Assembly (NCBI RefSeq): GCF_002749615.1
Contig: NZ_CP024201.1
Span: 3,224,001-3,288,000, forward strand
From: Caulobacter mirabilis
GTDB taxonomy: Bacteria > Pseudomonadota > Alphaproteobacteria > Caulobacterales > Caulobacteraceae
DNA: 64,000 nt
Direction: 5' to 3'
The position numbers and the translations under genes are program-made. The notes below the pieces were generated by a model, which had not been told where the DNA came from, ran no database searches, and was given only the letters and a program-made list of their open reading frames with translations. This document shows positions 29,515 through 38,570 of the stretch, piece after piece; position 1 is the stretch's first letter; each line of letters begins with the position of its first letter.

Positions 29515-30243
29515 ATGCGCCTCCCCCTGATCGCCGCCCTCGCCTTCGTCCCGCTCGCCGCCTGCTCGACCGTCGCCGAGACGGTGCGCGGCCCGAACCT
29601 GTCGCCGGTCGGCTACCCGTCCGCCCTCACCCCGAACGACCAGAACTTCGCCTCGGTCCGCGAGCCGCAGCCCCAGGCCGCCAGCGCCAACTCGCTGTGG
29701 CGGGTCGGAGCCCGCACCTTCTTCGGCGACCAGCGCGCCGCCCGGGTCGGCGACATCCTGACGGTGCAGATCGACATCGACGACTCCGCCCGCACCCAGA
29801 ACAGCACCGCCACCTCGCGGGCGGCCAACTCCAAGATGGGCGTGCCGCACTTCTTCGGCCTGGAAAGCTCGCTCGGGAAAATTCTGCCGGGCGGGTTCGA
29901 TCCCTCGGCGATGGTCGAGACCGGCTCCAACAGCACCAAGGCGGGCTCGGGCTCGATCAGCCGTTCGGAGAAGATCAGCCTGACCGTCGCGGCCGTGGTC
30001 ACCGGCGTCATGCCCAACGGCAACATGGTCATCCAGGGCACCCAGGAGGTGCTCACCAACGGCGAGCTGCGCCGCCTGACCGTGTCGGGCCTGGTGCGGC
30101 CGGAGGACATCTCCGCCGCCAACACCATCAAGCACACCCAGATCGCCGAGGCCCGCATCGCCTACGGCGGCCGCGGCGACATCAGCCGCGCCCAGAAGAC
30201 CCCGGTCGGCCAGGGCCTGGTGGAGACGTTCACGCCCTTCTGA
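29515..30243 (+). CDS. flgH: flagellar L-ring lipoprotein FlgH
   Basis: 242 residues. The lipobox 'LAACS' gives an N-terminal lipid-modified Cys (about residue 19). 'SLWRVGARTFFGDQRAARVGDILTV' (N-terminal third), 'NGNMVIQGTQEVLTNGELR' and 'VSGLVRPEDISAANTIKHTQIAEARIAYGGRG' (landmarks only) are FlgH signatures. It forms the outer-membrane L ring. It follows flgA by 17 bases with AGAGGATCC as ribosome site and is the last recognised gene of the operon. Confidence 0.96.
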   Translation: MRLPLIAALAFVPLAACSTVAETVRGPNLSPVGYPSALTPNDQNFASVREPQPQAASANSLWRVGARTFFGDQRAARVGDILTVQIDIDDSARTQNSTATSRAANSKMGVPHFFGLESSLGKILPGGFDPSAMVETGSNSTKAGSGSISRSEKISLTVAAVVTGVMPNGNMVIQGTQEVLTNGELRRLTVSGLVRPEDISAANTIKHTQIAEARIAYGGRGDISRAQKTPVGQGLVETFTPF

Positions 30244-30328
30244 CGCCGTTGTTAACCAACGGTTCCCAGAATGTTCTGAACCTTAACAAGACATGGCGCG
30301 TTGGTCCTGCTGAAGGGAACCACACGCC

Positions 30329-30805
30329 ATGTCTCGTACGCTTGCCATCCTCGCCGCGCTGGCCGGCCTGTCGCTGGGCGGCTGCATGCACCAGACCGAC
30401 GTCGCCGGCCTGGGCTGGACCTATCAGGACGACACCGGCGAAGGCCCCAAGCTGGCCTATGGCGCGCCGCAGTCCGACAACATCGTGATGATGATGACCT
30501 GCCAGCCGGGCGGCCGGACGGTGAACCTGTCGCTCCTTGGCGGCTCGCCTCATGAGCGGCTGACCCTGGCCTCGAACGGCAGCCGCCAGGCCTTCCCGGC
30601 CACGGCCAGCGACCATCCGGGCGACGGCTTCATGGTCGAGGCGGACGCGCCGCTGGCCGCGGGGCCGCTCGCTCAGTTCGAACAGACCGGCCGCCTCACG
30701 CTGATCAGCCGCGGCCGCAGTGCGCCGCTCGACGCCGCCCCGGCCGAACGGGCGCAGGTCGAGCGCTTCTTCGAAGCCTGCCGGGCCGAAAGCGCGGTCG
30801 CCTAG
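30329..30805 (+). CDS. small putative lipoprotein
   Basis: 158 residues. The lipobox 'LGGC' places a lipidated Cys at about residue 19. The mature part contains '[19 protein letters not shown]' and ends in a helix '[12 protein letters not shown]'. I do not recognise a named family. It follows flgH by 85 bases, and a TTAACC element (30252-30257) in the gap could be a CtrA half-site, so it may be a separate cell-cycle-linked unit rather than a flagellar gene. Its stop TAG shares the bases CTAG with the stop of the convergent dxs. Confidence 0.7.
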   Translation: MSRTLAILAALAGLSLGGCMHQTDVAGLGWTYQDDTGEGPKLAYGAPQSDNIVMMMTCQPGGRTVNLSLLGGSPHERLTLASNGSRQAFPATASDHPGDGFMVEADAPLAAGPLAQFEQTGRLTLISRGRSAPLDAAPAERAQVERFFEACRAESAVA

Positions 30806-32721
30806 GCCCGCCGGCCCGCTCCGGCGGCGCCGATGTTGTCCATGCCCAGGGCCGACAGGGCGCCGGCGACGATGCCGTCGGCGTCGAGGCCCGCCTGGGC
30901 GTACATGATGTCCGGCTTGTCCTGGTCCTGGAAGACGTCGGGCAGCACCAGGGTGCGCACCTTCAGGCCGCGGTCCAGCGCACCGTGGGCGGCCAGCTCC
31001 TGCAGCACGAAGGCGCCGAAGCCGCCCATGGCGCCCTCTTCGACCGTGATCAGCGCCTCATGTTCGCGGGCCAGGCGCAGGATCAGGTCGACATCGAGCG
31101 GCTTGGCGAAGCGGGCGTCGGCGACGGTCGCCGAGAAGCCGCGCGCGGCCAGCAGGTCGGCGGCCTTCAGGCTCTCGCCCAGGCGGGTGCCGAACGACAG
31201 GATGGCGACGCTGGTCCCCTCGCGGACGATGCGGCCCTTGCCGATCTCCAGCGGATCGATGCTGGCCGGGAACTCCAGGCCCAGGCCTTCGCCGCGCGGA
31301 TAGCGGAAGGCGCTCGGGCGGTCGTCGATCTGGGCGGCGGTGGCGACCATGCGGGCCAGCTCGACCTCGTCGGCGGCGGCCATCAGCACCATGCCGGGCA
31401 GCGCCCCCATGAAGCCGACGTCGAAGCTGCCGGCGTGCGTCGGGCCGTCGGCGCCGACCAGACCGGCGCGGTCCATCGGGAAGCGCACCGGCAGGCGCTG
31501 GATGGCCACGTCGTGGACGACCTGGTCGTAGCCGCGCTGCAGGAAGGTCGAATAGATGGTGCAGAACGGCTTCATGCCGTCGGCGGCCAGGCCGGCGGCG
31601 AAGGTCACCGCATGCTGCTCGGCGATACCCACGTCGAACATCCGGTCCGGGAAGGCCTTCTCGAAGATGTCCAGACCGGTGCCCGAAGGCATGGCGGCGG
31701 TGATGGCGACGATGCGGTCGTCCTTCTCGGCCTCCTTCACCAGCTGCTGGGCGAAGACCTTGGTGTACTGGGGCGGGCCGCCGGCGGACTTGGCCTGCTC
31801 GCCGGTGACGACGTTGAACTTGACCACGCCGTGGTACTTGTCGGCGGCGTTCTCGGCCGGGGCGTAGCCCTTGCCCTTCTGGGTCACGACATGGAGCAGG
31901 ACCGGCCGGTCGATCTCCTTGGCGTTCTTCAGCAGCGGCACCAGGGCGCCCAGGTCATGACCGTCGACCGGCCCGACGTACTGGAAGCCCAGCTCCTCGA
32001 AGAAGGTCCCGCCGGTGACCATGCCGCGGGTGTATTCCTCGGCCTTGCGGGCGGCTTCCTGCAGCGGGCGCGGCAGGGCGTGGGCGACCTTCTTGCCGAG
32101 GTTGCGCAGCGACTGGTAGCCGCCGCCCGAGACCACCCGGGCCAGATAGGCGCTCATCCCGCCCACCGGCGGGGCGATCGACATGTCGTTGTCGTTCAGG
32201 ATGACCAGCAGCTGTTTGGTCGTGTCGGCGGCGTTGTTCATGGCCTCATAGGCCATGCCGGCGCTCATCGAGCCGTCGCCGATCACGGCGATGACCTTGT
32301 TGTTCTCGCCCTTGGCGTCGCGGGCGGCGCAGAAACCGAGCGCGGCCGAGATCGAGGTGGCGGCGTGGGCCGCGCCGAACGGATCGTACTCGCTCTCCGC
32401 CCGCTTGGTGAAGCCCGACAGGCCGTTGCCCTGGCGCAGGGTTTTCATCCGGTCGCGGCGACCGGTCAGGATCTTGTGCGGATAGGCCTGGTGGCCGACG
32501 TCCCAGATCAGGATGTCCTTGGGCGTCTCGAAGACATGGTGCAGGGCCACCGTGAGCTCGACGACGCCCAGGCCCGCGCCGAGGTGACCGCCGGTGACGG
32601 AAACCGCATCGATCGTCTCGGCCCTTACCTCTTCGGCCAGCTGCTTCAGCTCGGGGATCGAGAGGTCACGCGTGTCGGCGGGCGACGAAACTTTGTCGAG
32701 CAGCGGCGTAGGGGTGGGCAT
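30802..32721 (-). CDS. dxs: 1-deoxy-D-xylulose-5-phosphate synthase
   Basis: 639 residues, the normal length. '[19 protein letters not shown]' near residue 75, the thiamine-diphosphate motif '[17 protein letters not shown]' (~150) and '[13 protein letters not shown]' in the second half are DXS signatures. It condenses pyruvate and glyceraldehyde-3-phosphate into DXP, the first step of the MEP isoprenoid pathway. It lies 42 bases after ispA in the xseB-csaA-ispA-dxs operon, so the first MEP enzyme and the prenyl chain-extending enzyme are made together. Confidence 0.97.
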   Translation of the reverse strand: MPTPTPLLDKVSSPADTRDLSIPELKQLAEEVRAETIDAVSVTGGHLGAGLGVVELTVALHHVFETPKDILIWDVGHQAYPHKILTGRRDRMKTLRQGNGLSGFTKRAESEYDPFGAAHAATSISAALGFCAARDAKGENNKVIAVIGDGSMSAGMAYEAMNNAADTTKQLLVILNDNDMSIAPPVGGMSAYLARVVSGGGYQSLRNLGKKVAHALPRPLQEAARKAEEYTRGMVTGGTFFEELGFQYVGPVDGHDLGALVPLLKNAKEIDRPVLLHVVTQKGKGYAPAENAADKYHGVVKFNVVTGEQAKSAGGPPQYTKVFAQQLVKEAEKDDRIVAITAAMPSGTGLDIFEKAFPDRMFDVGIAEQHAVTFAAGLAADGMKPFCTIYSTFLQRGYDQVVHDVAIQRLPVRFPMDRAGLVGADGPTHAGSFDVGFMGALPGMVLMAAADEVELARMVATAAQIDDRPSAFRYPRGEGLGLEFPASIDPLEIGKGRIVREGTSVAILSFGTRLGESLKAADLLAARGFSATVADARFAKPLDVDLILRLAREHEALITVEEGAMGGFGAFVLQELAAHGALDRGLKVRTLVLPDVFQDQDKPDIMYAQAGLDADGIVAGALSALGMDNIGAAGAGRRA

Positions 32722-32763
32722 GAATATTCCGTGGAAACCGAATTCAGGGTGACAACAGCGCGG

Positions 32764-33645
32764 TTACGAGCGCCGGTCCAGTACGAAATCGACAGAGGCG
32801 CGCAAGGTTTCGGCGCGCTTTCCGAACAGATCCAGGTGAGATCGCGTCTGTTCGGCCAGGTGGGCGACCCGTTCCCGCGCCGCATCGACGCCCAGCAGGG
32901 TCACGTAGTTGGTCTTTCCCTTGACCGCGTCCTTGCCGCCGGCGGCCTTGCCGAGCGCGGTCGGATCCCCGTCGACGTCGAGCAGATCGTCCACGATCTG
33001 ATAGGCTAGGCCGAGGTCCTGGGCGAAGGCCATCAGGGCCGAGCGCTCGGAGTCCTGGGCGTGGGCCATGGCCAGCGGAATCTCAAAGGCGTAGGCGATC
33101 AGCGCCCCGGTCTTCAGCCGCTGCATCCGGGCCACCGCGCCGAGGTCGTCGCGCACGCCCAACAGGTCGATCATCTGGCCGCCGGCCATGCCCTGGGCGC
33201 CGGAGGCGACGGCCAGCTTGCGGATCAGCTCGACCCGGATCCCGGCGTCGGGATGGGTGTCGGGATGGGCCATGATCTCGAAGGCCGCCGTCTGCAGCGC
33301 GTCGCCGACCAGGATGGCCGTGGCCTCGTCGTACTGGCGATGCACCGTGGGCCGGCCGCGACGCATGTCGTCGTCGTCCATCGCCGGCAGATCGTCATGA
33401 ACCAGGCTGTAGGCGTGGATGCATTCCAGCGCGCAGGCAGCGCGGAGCACCGGCCGCTCCTCGATGTCGAACATCCGACCGGTCTCGAGCGCGAAGAAGG
33501 GCCGCAGCCGTTTGCCGGGCCCCAGCGCGGCATAGCGCATGGCTTCGGTCAGCCGCTGCTCGGGTCCTTCGCCGCGCGGCAGCAGTTCGTCCAGCGCCAC
33601 GGTGACGATGTCGGCCGCTTCGGCGATCTGACTGGCGAGACTCAT
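32764..33645 (-). CDS. ispA: farnesyl/geranyl diphosphate synthase (polyprenyl synthase)
   Basis: 293 residues from the ATG at 33645. The first aspartate-rich motif '[10 protein letters not shown]' and the second 'DDLLDVDGD' bind Mg-diphosphate; 'GPGKRLRP' and 'KTNY' are also conserved. The length and the residues just before the first motif ('[10 protein letters not shown]') suit a farnesyl diphosphate synthase. It elongates dimethylallyl diphosphate with isopentenyl diphosphate. Its ATG overlaps the csaA-like stop by one base. Confidence 0.93.
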   Translation of the reverse strand: MSLASQIAEAADIVTVALDELLPRGEGPEQRLTEAMRYAALGPGKRLRPFFALETGRMFDIEERPVLRAACALECIHAYSLVHDDLPAMDDDDMRRGRPTVHRQYDEATAILVGDALQTAAFEIMAHPDTHPDAGIRVELIRKLAVASGAQGMAGGQMIDLLGVRDDLGAVARMQRLKTGALIAYAFEIPLAMAHAQDSERSALMAFAQDLGLAYQIVDDLLDVDGDPTALGKAAGGKDAVKGKTNYVTLLGVDAARERVAHLAEQTRSHLDLFGKRAETLRASVDFVLDRRS

Positions 33646-33998
33646 CAGAACAGCTTTCCCCCGTTGGGGACGTCGCGATCGACCCCGACCAGAACCACCC
33701 CGCCGTCCGCGTCCGGAAAGCCCAGGCACAGGACCTCGGACATGATCGGCCCGATCTGGCGCGGCGGGAAATTGACCACGGCGGCGACCTTGCGGCCGTG
33801 GAGTTCGTCCAGCGTGTAGTGTTTGGTGATCTGGGCCGAGGACTTCCTGACCCCGATCTCCGGACCGAAATCGACGGTCAGCTTATAGGCCGGCTTGCGC
33901 GCCTCCGGGAACGGCTCGGCCTTCAGGACCGTGCCGACCCGGATGTCGACGCGCTCGAAATCGTCGAACGTGATCTGTGGATGGGCGGCTTGGCTCAC
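33645..33998 (-). CDS. csaA: CsaA-like tRNA-binding domain protein
   Basis: 117 residues from a GTG at 33998 that overlaps the xseB stop (GTGA). The whole protein is one EMAP/tRNA-binding OB fold: '[23 protein letters not shown]' opens it, '[14 protein letters not shown]' is the central strand and '[21 protein letters not shown]' the typical end. CsaA proteins are small dimers with export-chaperone-like activity in Bacillus and also bind RNA. Its insertion between xseB and ispA is less usual. Confidence 0.88.
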   Translation of the reverse strand: MSQAAHPQITFDDFERVDIRVGTVLKAEPFPEARKPAYKLTVDFGPEIGVRKSSAQITKHYTLDELHGRKVAAVVNFPPRQIGPIMSEVLCLGFPDADGGVVLVGVDRDVPNGGKLF

Positions 33999-34252
33999 GA
34001 GAAGTCGGCCGGCTCCGCGCCGACGGCCGCTCCCTGACTCAGCACCACCTTCTCCACCCGCAGGCGCGCCTGCTCCAGCCGCGCTTCGCAGTGCGCCTTC
34101 AGCGCCGCGCCGCGCTCGTAGATGGAGATCGACTCCTCCAGCGGCGCCGAACCGGATTCCAGCCGCTGGACGATCTTCTCCAGCTCCGCGAGGGCTTCCT
34201 CGAAGCTCATGGCGGCGATGGCCGGATCGATGGCGGCGGGAGCGTCGGTCAT
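33995..34252 (-). CDS. xseB: exodeoxyribonuclease VII small subunit
   Basis: 85 residues. 'MSFEEALAELEKIVQRLESGSAPLEESISIYERG' is the XseB core (landmark for residues 15-48) and forms the helical hairpin that binds the catalytic XseA subunit. Exonuclease VII degrades single-stranded DNA in repair. I chose the ATG at 34252, which gives the usual length. xseB upstream of ispA and dxs is a common bacterial arrangement, and the three genes after it are translationally coupled or closely spaced. Confidence 0.93.
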   Translation of the reverse strand: MTDAPAAIDPAIAAMSFEEALAELEKIVQRLESGSAPLEESISIYERGAALKAHCEARLEQARLRVEKVVLSQGAAVGAEPADFS

Positions 34253-34327
34253 TTCGGGTTCCAGGAAAGCGGCCCACACCCTAGTCATCGGGCCTGCGCG
34301 GAGCAATCGGCGGATTCTGTTCTCTGG

Positions 34328-34948
34328 TTAAGGGCGTTCGAAACGCCGCAGCCGCCAGTACCTGAAGCCCTGGTCCTCGGTGCATCGCCAGCCCTGGCGC
34401 TTCAGGGCCTCGCCGACCATGCCGTTGAAAAAGCCGTGGGCCACGACCAGCACATCCTGGCCGTCGCGCGACATCTCGATCAGCAGGGCGGCGGCCTGGG
34501 CGGCGCGCTGCTCGGCCTGGGCCCGGGTCTCCTGCCCCTCGTGATGGTCGAAGAACCACCACCAGCACCGGGCGATAAAGCCCCAGAGCTTGGGCGAGAG
34601 CTTCACCCAGGCCGGCCAGTGCGGCGGCGGCAGCGGCGCCTCGACGAACAGCGGGTCGCGGGCAAAATCCCGGCCCGCGCAGGCGGCAGCGGCCGTTTCC
34701 ATCGACCGCGGGCGGATCGAGGCGATCACCGCGCCGGACCTGCGGGCGGCGTCCTGCAGGCAGGCCGGCGCGGTCTGGCCCGCGCGCAGCCCGCGGGTCT
34801 CATAGCGTCCCCACCACAGCCGGTACTCGTCGGCCGACAGGCGCACCTTGCGGGAGATGTCCGGCTCGCCATGGCGGGCGAGGACGACCGCCCCGGGACG
34901 AGCCGCGTCGGCTTCGACGAAGACAGTGTCGGCGATTACGTCGACCAT
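34328..34948 (-). CDS. histidine phosphatase superfamily protein
   Basis: 206 residues. 'VVLARHGEPD' near residue 25 is the RHG catalytic motif with the phospho-accepting His. 'SIRPRSMETAAA' carries a conserved Arg, and 'VVAHGFFNGMVG' provides the distal His. A Trp-rich middle ('RCWWWFFDHHEG') is unusual. The family includes phosphoglycerate mutases and diverse phosphatases; the substrate is not evident. The long upstream extension of this frame is a shadow of the deacylase gene. Confidence 0.85.
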   Translation of the reverse strand: MVDVIADTVFVEADAARPGAVVLARHGEPDISRKVRLSADEYRLWWGRYETRGLRAGQTAPACLQDAARRSGAVIASIRPRSMETAAAACAGRDFARDPLFVEAPLPPPHWPAWVKLSPKLWGFIARCWWWFFDHHEGQETRAQAEQRAAQAAALLIEMSRDGQDVLVVAHGFFNGMVGEALKRQGWRCTEDQGFRYWRLRRFERP

Positions 34949-35000
34949 GACCTTCCGGGCTTCGCGCCGGGTCCGAACGCTCGAACCTGCCCTCCCCCCG

Positions 35001-35921
35001 TCAATCCTCCAGCAGCGCCTGCACATGCGCCAGGGCCGAACGCCCCAGCGCCTCCAAGTCGTACCCACCCTCGAGGGAGGACACAACCCGGCCTCGCGCA
35101 CGCGTGTTCGCGACGGAAACGATGGCCCGCGTCGCCCAGGCGAAGTCCTCGGCCTCCAGCGACTGGCTGGCCAGGGGATCGCGGGCGTGGGCGTCGAATC
35201 CGGCGGACACGATGATCAGGTCGGGCGCGAAGGCGTCGACGCGATCCATGAGGCCGTCAAACACCCGCCGCCACTTCTCGCGCGGCGAATTGGGCCCGAT
35301 CACCCCGTTGGCGATGTTGCCGACGCCGGTCTCGGACGGATCGCCGGTGCCGGGATAGAGCGGTCGCTGATGGATCGAGGCCAGAAACAGGGTCGGGTCG
35401 TTCTCGAACGCCGCCTGGGTGCCGTTGCCGTGGTGGACGTCGAAGTCGACCACCGCCACTCGGGCCAGCCCGGCCGCCTGGGCCGCCCGCGCGGCCACCG
35501 CGACGTTGCCGAACATGCAGAAGCCCATGGCGACCTCCGGTTCGGCGTGATGGCCCGGCGGCCGTACGGCGCAGAAGGCGCGATCGCTCCGCCCCGCCGA
35601 GACGTCGCGCACGGCCTGGACGGTCGCCCCGGCCGCGCGCAGCGCCGCCTGCAGGCTGCCCGGCCCCACGACTGTGTCGGGATCGAGCTTCGACACCCCC
35701 GCCGCCCGCCCGACGTCGTAGACCCGCTGCAGGTAGGTCTCGGGATGCACCCGCAGCAGATCGCCGTGCTCGACCAACGGCGCCTCGCGCAGCTCCAGAT
35801 CGAGGCCAGCCGCGTCGTTCAGCGCGTCCATGACCGCGCCCAGCCGCTCGGGCCGCTCCGGATGCGAAGCGCCCGGGCGGTGGTCGAACATGGCCGGATG
35901 GGTGTAGAGGCCGAGGGTCAT
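35001..35921 (-). CDS. histone-deacetylase-family deacylase
   Basis: 306 residues. 'RPPGHHAEPEVAMGFCMFGN' (His-His proton relay), 'VVDFDVHHGNGTQ' (zinc ligands Asp and His), 'SAGFDAHARDPL' (third zinc ligand) and 'SLEGGYD' are diagnostic of class II HDAC-like enzymes, which in bacteria include acetoin-utilisation proteins and polyamine deacetylases. It removes acyl groups from an unknown amide. It is divergent from an acetyltransferase gene, with only 27 bases between the two starts. Confidence 0.92.
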   Translation of the reverse strand: MTLGLYTHPAMFDHRPGASHPERPERLGAVMDALNDAAGLDLELREAPLVEHGDLLRVHPETYLQRVYDVGRAAGVSKLDPDTVVGPGSLQAALRAAGATVQAVRDVSAGRSDRAFCAVRPPGHHAEPEVAMGFCMFGNVAVAARAAQAAGLARVAVVDFDVHHGNGTQAAFENDPTLFLASIHQRPLYPGTGDPSETGVGNIANGVIGPNSPREKWRRVFDGLMDRVDAFAPDLIIVSAGFDAHARDPLASQSLEAEDFAWATRAIVSVANTRARGRVVSSLEGGYDLEALGRSALAHVQALLED

Positions 35922-35948
35922 CTTCCGATCCTATCGCGTAACGACACT

Positions 35949-36461
35949 ATGCCTCCCACCATCCGCCGCGCCACCCTCGACGACGCCGACGCTCTGAGCC
36001 GCATCGGGGCGGAGACCTTCACCGAGACTTTCGGGCACATGTATCCGCCTCAGGATCTGGCGGCGTTCCTGCCGGAAGCCTACGGCCCGGAGCGAACCCG
36101 TCGCGACCTGGCCGACCCAGCCAAGGCGTCCTGGCTGGTCGAGGCGGACGGCGTCGTGGTCGGCTACGCCACCGCCGGGCCGTGCGACCTGCCCCACGCC
36201 GAGGTGACTTCGGCCTGCGGCGAGCTGAAGCGGCTCTATGTCCTGAAGGCCCATCAGGGCGGCGGGACAGGATCGCGTCTGCTGGCCGAGACCCTCGGCT
36301 GGCTGGAGAAGGATGGTCCCCGCCCGCTCTGGATCGGCGTCTGGTCCGAGAACTACGGCGCCCAGCGGCTGTACGGCCGGATGGGGTTCGAGAAGGTCGG
36401 CGAGTACGACTTCGTCGTCGGCGAGACCCGCGACCACGAGTTCATCCTGCGACGCAGGTGA
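35949..36461 (+). CDS. GNAT-family N-acetyltransferase
   Basis: 170 residues. 'IRRATLDDADALSRIGAETF' opens the fold, 'ELKRLYVLKAHQGGGTGSRLL' carries the acetyl-CoA loop (HQGGGTG) and 'WSENYGAQRLYGRMGFEKVGEYDF' the C-terminal signature. The layout resembles PaiA/spermidine-acetyltransferase-like and RimI-like enzymes. It is divergent from a deacylase gene with a very short shared promoter. The substrate is unknown; opposite activity on the same small molecule or protein is inference. Confidence 0.87.
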   Translation: MPPTIRRATLDDADALSRIGAETFTETFGHMYPPQDLAAFLPEAYGPERTRRDLADPAKASWLVEADGVVVGYATAGPCDLPHAEVTSACGELKRLYVLKAHQGGGTGSRLLAETLGWLEKDGPRPLWIGVWSENYGAQRLYGRMGFEKVGEYDFVVGETRDHEFILRRR

Positions 36462-36520
36462 GGCTGGACCGGGCCACGCCTTTGGGTTGATCCTCCCGGT
36501 CTGATCCTAGGGGGGACACC

Positions 36521-37228
36521 ATGAAGCGTTTCATCGTACGGGCGGCGGCGACCGCCGCCGTCCTGCTGGCGCCGCTGACCGCGACCGCACAGGGCGAGCG
36601 GCCGCCCGAGGCCATCGCGGCCTCCAAGGCCGCCGGCGACAAGCTCCTGACCGACGCCGACGCCGCCGACCTGTTCACCAACGAAACCGACAACGCCGCC
36701 TCGATCACCCTGCGTCATACCGCCAGCGGCATGCGCTGCCTGTTCGAGACCGCGCGGAGAGCCGACAATCAGGTCATCCTGATCACTCAGATTCTGCCGC
36801 GCGGCGAGGATGTCGCCTGCCAGACCCCCGCCGGCCGGGCGAGCGTCACCTTCTACGCCACCCGCGCGCCGGGCGTGACGCCCGACATGGCGCTCGACAG
36901 CGCCGCTGGGGCGATCAAGATGAATTGGCGCGGGGCCAAGCCCTGGAAGCCGAGCGGCAGGAGCCAGGACCTGCTCTCCAAGTCCGAGAAGGCCATGGCG
37001 ATGCAGAAGCTGACTCGCACGGCCTGGTTCAGGATCAACGAGGACGGAGGAGCCTACGTCACCCGGGTGTCGGTCGGCGAGGTCGACGGCTGGGTGATCA
37101 AGATGCGCGCCACCGCCCCGGCGATGGACGCGCCGATCGTCGAGATGCTCTTCGACCTGTTCTGGCTGGGCGCCTACGCCAGCGCCTACGATACCAAGAA
37201 CCCGGACGCCTGGCCGGCGCCGAAATGA
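36521..37228 (+). CDS. secreted protein of unknown function
   Basis: 235 residues with a signal peptide, 'FIVRAAATAAVLLAPLTA', cleaved near 'ATAQ'. The mature protein contains a Cys pair ('GMRCLFE', 'EDVACQTP') that could form a disulfide, and a hydrophobic end 'MLFDLFWLGAYASAY'. I do not recognise a family. AGGGGGGAC gives a strong ribosome site. It is followed by a perfect 12-base-pair hairpin (37233-37260). Confidence 0.7.
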   Translation: MKRFIVRAAATAAVLLAPLTATAQGERPPEAIAASKAAGDKLLTDADAADLFTNETDNAASITLRHTASGMRCLFETARRADNQVILITQILPRGEDVACQTPAGRASVTFYATRAPGVTPDMALDSAAGAIKMNWRGAKPWKPSGRSQDLLSKSEKAMAMQKLTRTAWFRINEDGGAYVTRVSVGEVDGWVIKMRATAPAMDAPIVEMLFDLFWLGAYASAYDTKNPDAWPAPK

Positions 37229-37232
37229 CGAA

Positions 37233-37260
37233 ACGCCCGGCGGAGCGATCCGCCGGGCGT
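37233..37260. terminator. perfect hairpin after the secreted-protein gene
   Basis: ACGCCCGGCGGA (37233-37244) and TCCGCCGGGCGT (37249-37260) form a perfect 12-base-pair stem with a GCGA tetraloop, five bases after the stop. No T-run follows, so it is more likely an mRNA-stabilising or Rho-assisted element than a classic terminator. Confidence 0.6.
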
Positions 37261-37388
37261 CGCGCATCCAACCCCGGCCGCCCTTCACGCTGCGGCGGCG
37301 GTTTCCTGGGGTGAACCCTAGCTAAGGCTGGACAGCCGGGCCCGCCGCCCCCATCCTTCGTCAAACAGCTGTTCGACCGAGACCGACC

Positions 37389-38570
37389 ATGTTCATGCGC
37401 TTCTTCACCGAGCTCCGCGAGGCCAAGGTGCCCGTGACGCTGAAGGAGTACCTCATGCTGATGGAGGCGCTCGACGAGGGCGTCATCGACCAGTCGGTGG
37501 AGGACTTCTACTTCCTGTCGCGTTCGGCCCTGGTGAAGGACGAGAAGAACCTCGACAAGTTCGACCGCGTGTTCGGCCATGTCTTCAAGGGTCTGGAGAG
37601 CCTGGGCGAGGACGTCACCGCCGAGATCCCGGCCGAGTGGCTCAAGGCGCTGACCGAGAAGTTCCTGACCGAGGAAGAGAAGAAGGCGATCGAGGCCATG
37701 GGCGGCTTCGAGGAGCTGATGAAGACGCTGCAGGAGCGTCTGGCCGAGCAGAAGAAGCGCCACGAGGGCGGCAACAAGATGATCGGCACCGGCGGCACCA
37801 GCCCGTTCGGCGCCAACGGCTACAATCCCGAAGGCGTGCGCATCGGCCAGGACAAGGGTCGCCACGGCCGGGCCGTGAAGGTCTGGGACAAGCGCGAGTA
37901 CAAGAACCTCGACGACAGCGTCGAACTGGGCACGCGCAACATCAAGATCGCCCTGCGCCGCCTGCGCAAGTTCGCCCGCGAAGGCTCGCCGGACGAGCTG
38001 GACCTCGACGGCACGATCAAGAACACCTCGCGCAAGGGCTATCTCGACATCACCATGCGCCCCGAGCGCCGGAACAAGATCAAGGTCCTGATCTTCTTCG
38101 ACATCGGCGGCTCGATGGACAGCCATATCAAGCTCTGCGAGGAGCTGTTCAGCGCGGCGCGGACCGAGTTCAAGAACCTCGAGTTCTATTACTTCCACAA
38201 CTGCCTCTACGAGAGCGTGTGGAAGGACAACAAGCGCCGTCACACCGAAAAGCTGAACACCTGGGACGTGCTCCACAAGTTCCCGAGCGACTACAAGGTC
38301 ATCTTCGTGGGCGACGCGACCATGAGCCCCTACGAGATCACCTATCCCGGCGGCTCGGTCGAGCACTGGAACGAGGAGCCGGGCGCGATCTGGATGGACC
38401 GCGTCTCGCAGATCTACCCGAGCATGATCTGGCTGAACCCGACCGCCGAGCGCCACTGGGACTACACCCAGTCGATCCAGGTCATGAAGCAGATCATGGG
38501 CGATCGGATGTACCCGCTGACCCTCGAAGGCCTGGACAAGGCCATGCGGGAGCTGGTCCGTGGCCACTGA
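37389..38570 (+). CDS. CoxE-like VWA-domain protein
   Basis: 393 residues. A helical N-terminal part ('FFTELREAKVPVTLKEYLMLMEAL') is followed by a von Willebrand A domain with the MIDAS-like 'IFFDIGGSMDSHI' (DxGxS rather than DxSxS), 'YYFHNCLYESVW' and 'GDATMSPYEI'. The family is annotated VWA/CoxE-like and normally works with a MoxR-type AAA+ ATPase as a chaperone for metal-cofactor insertion or complex assembly. No MoxR gene lies beside it here. It overlaps the next (methyltransferase) gene by 11 bases. Confidence 0.88.
   Translation: MFMRFFTELREAKVPVTLKEYLMLMEALDEGVIDQSVEDFYFLSRSALVKDEKNLDKFDRVFGHVFKGLESLGEDVTAEIPAEWLKALTEKFLTEEEKKAIEAMGGFEELMKTLQERLAEQKKRHEGGNKMIGTGGTSPFGANGYNPEGVRIGQDKGRHGRAVKVWDKREYKNLDDSVELGTRNIKIALRRLRKFAREGSPDELDLDGTIKNTSRKGYLDITMRPERRNKIKVLIFFDIGGSMDSHIKLCEELFSAARTEFKNLEFYYFHNCLYESVWKDNKRRHTEKLNTWDVLHKFPSDYKVIFVGDATMSPYEITYPGGSVEHWNEEPGAIWMDRVSQIYPSMIWLNPTAERHWDYTQSIQVMKQIMGDRMYPLTLEGLDKAMRELVRGH

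Noticed and set aside
30985-33009. 674-codon open frame on the plus strand across dxs and ispA
   Set aside because: It is antisense to two unmistakable enzymes, rich in Gly/Gln/Arg, and crosses a gene boundary.
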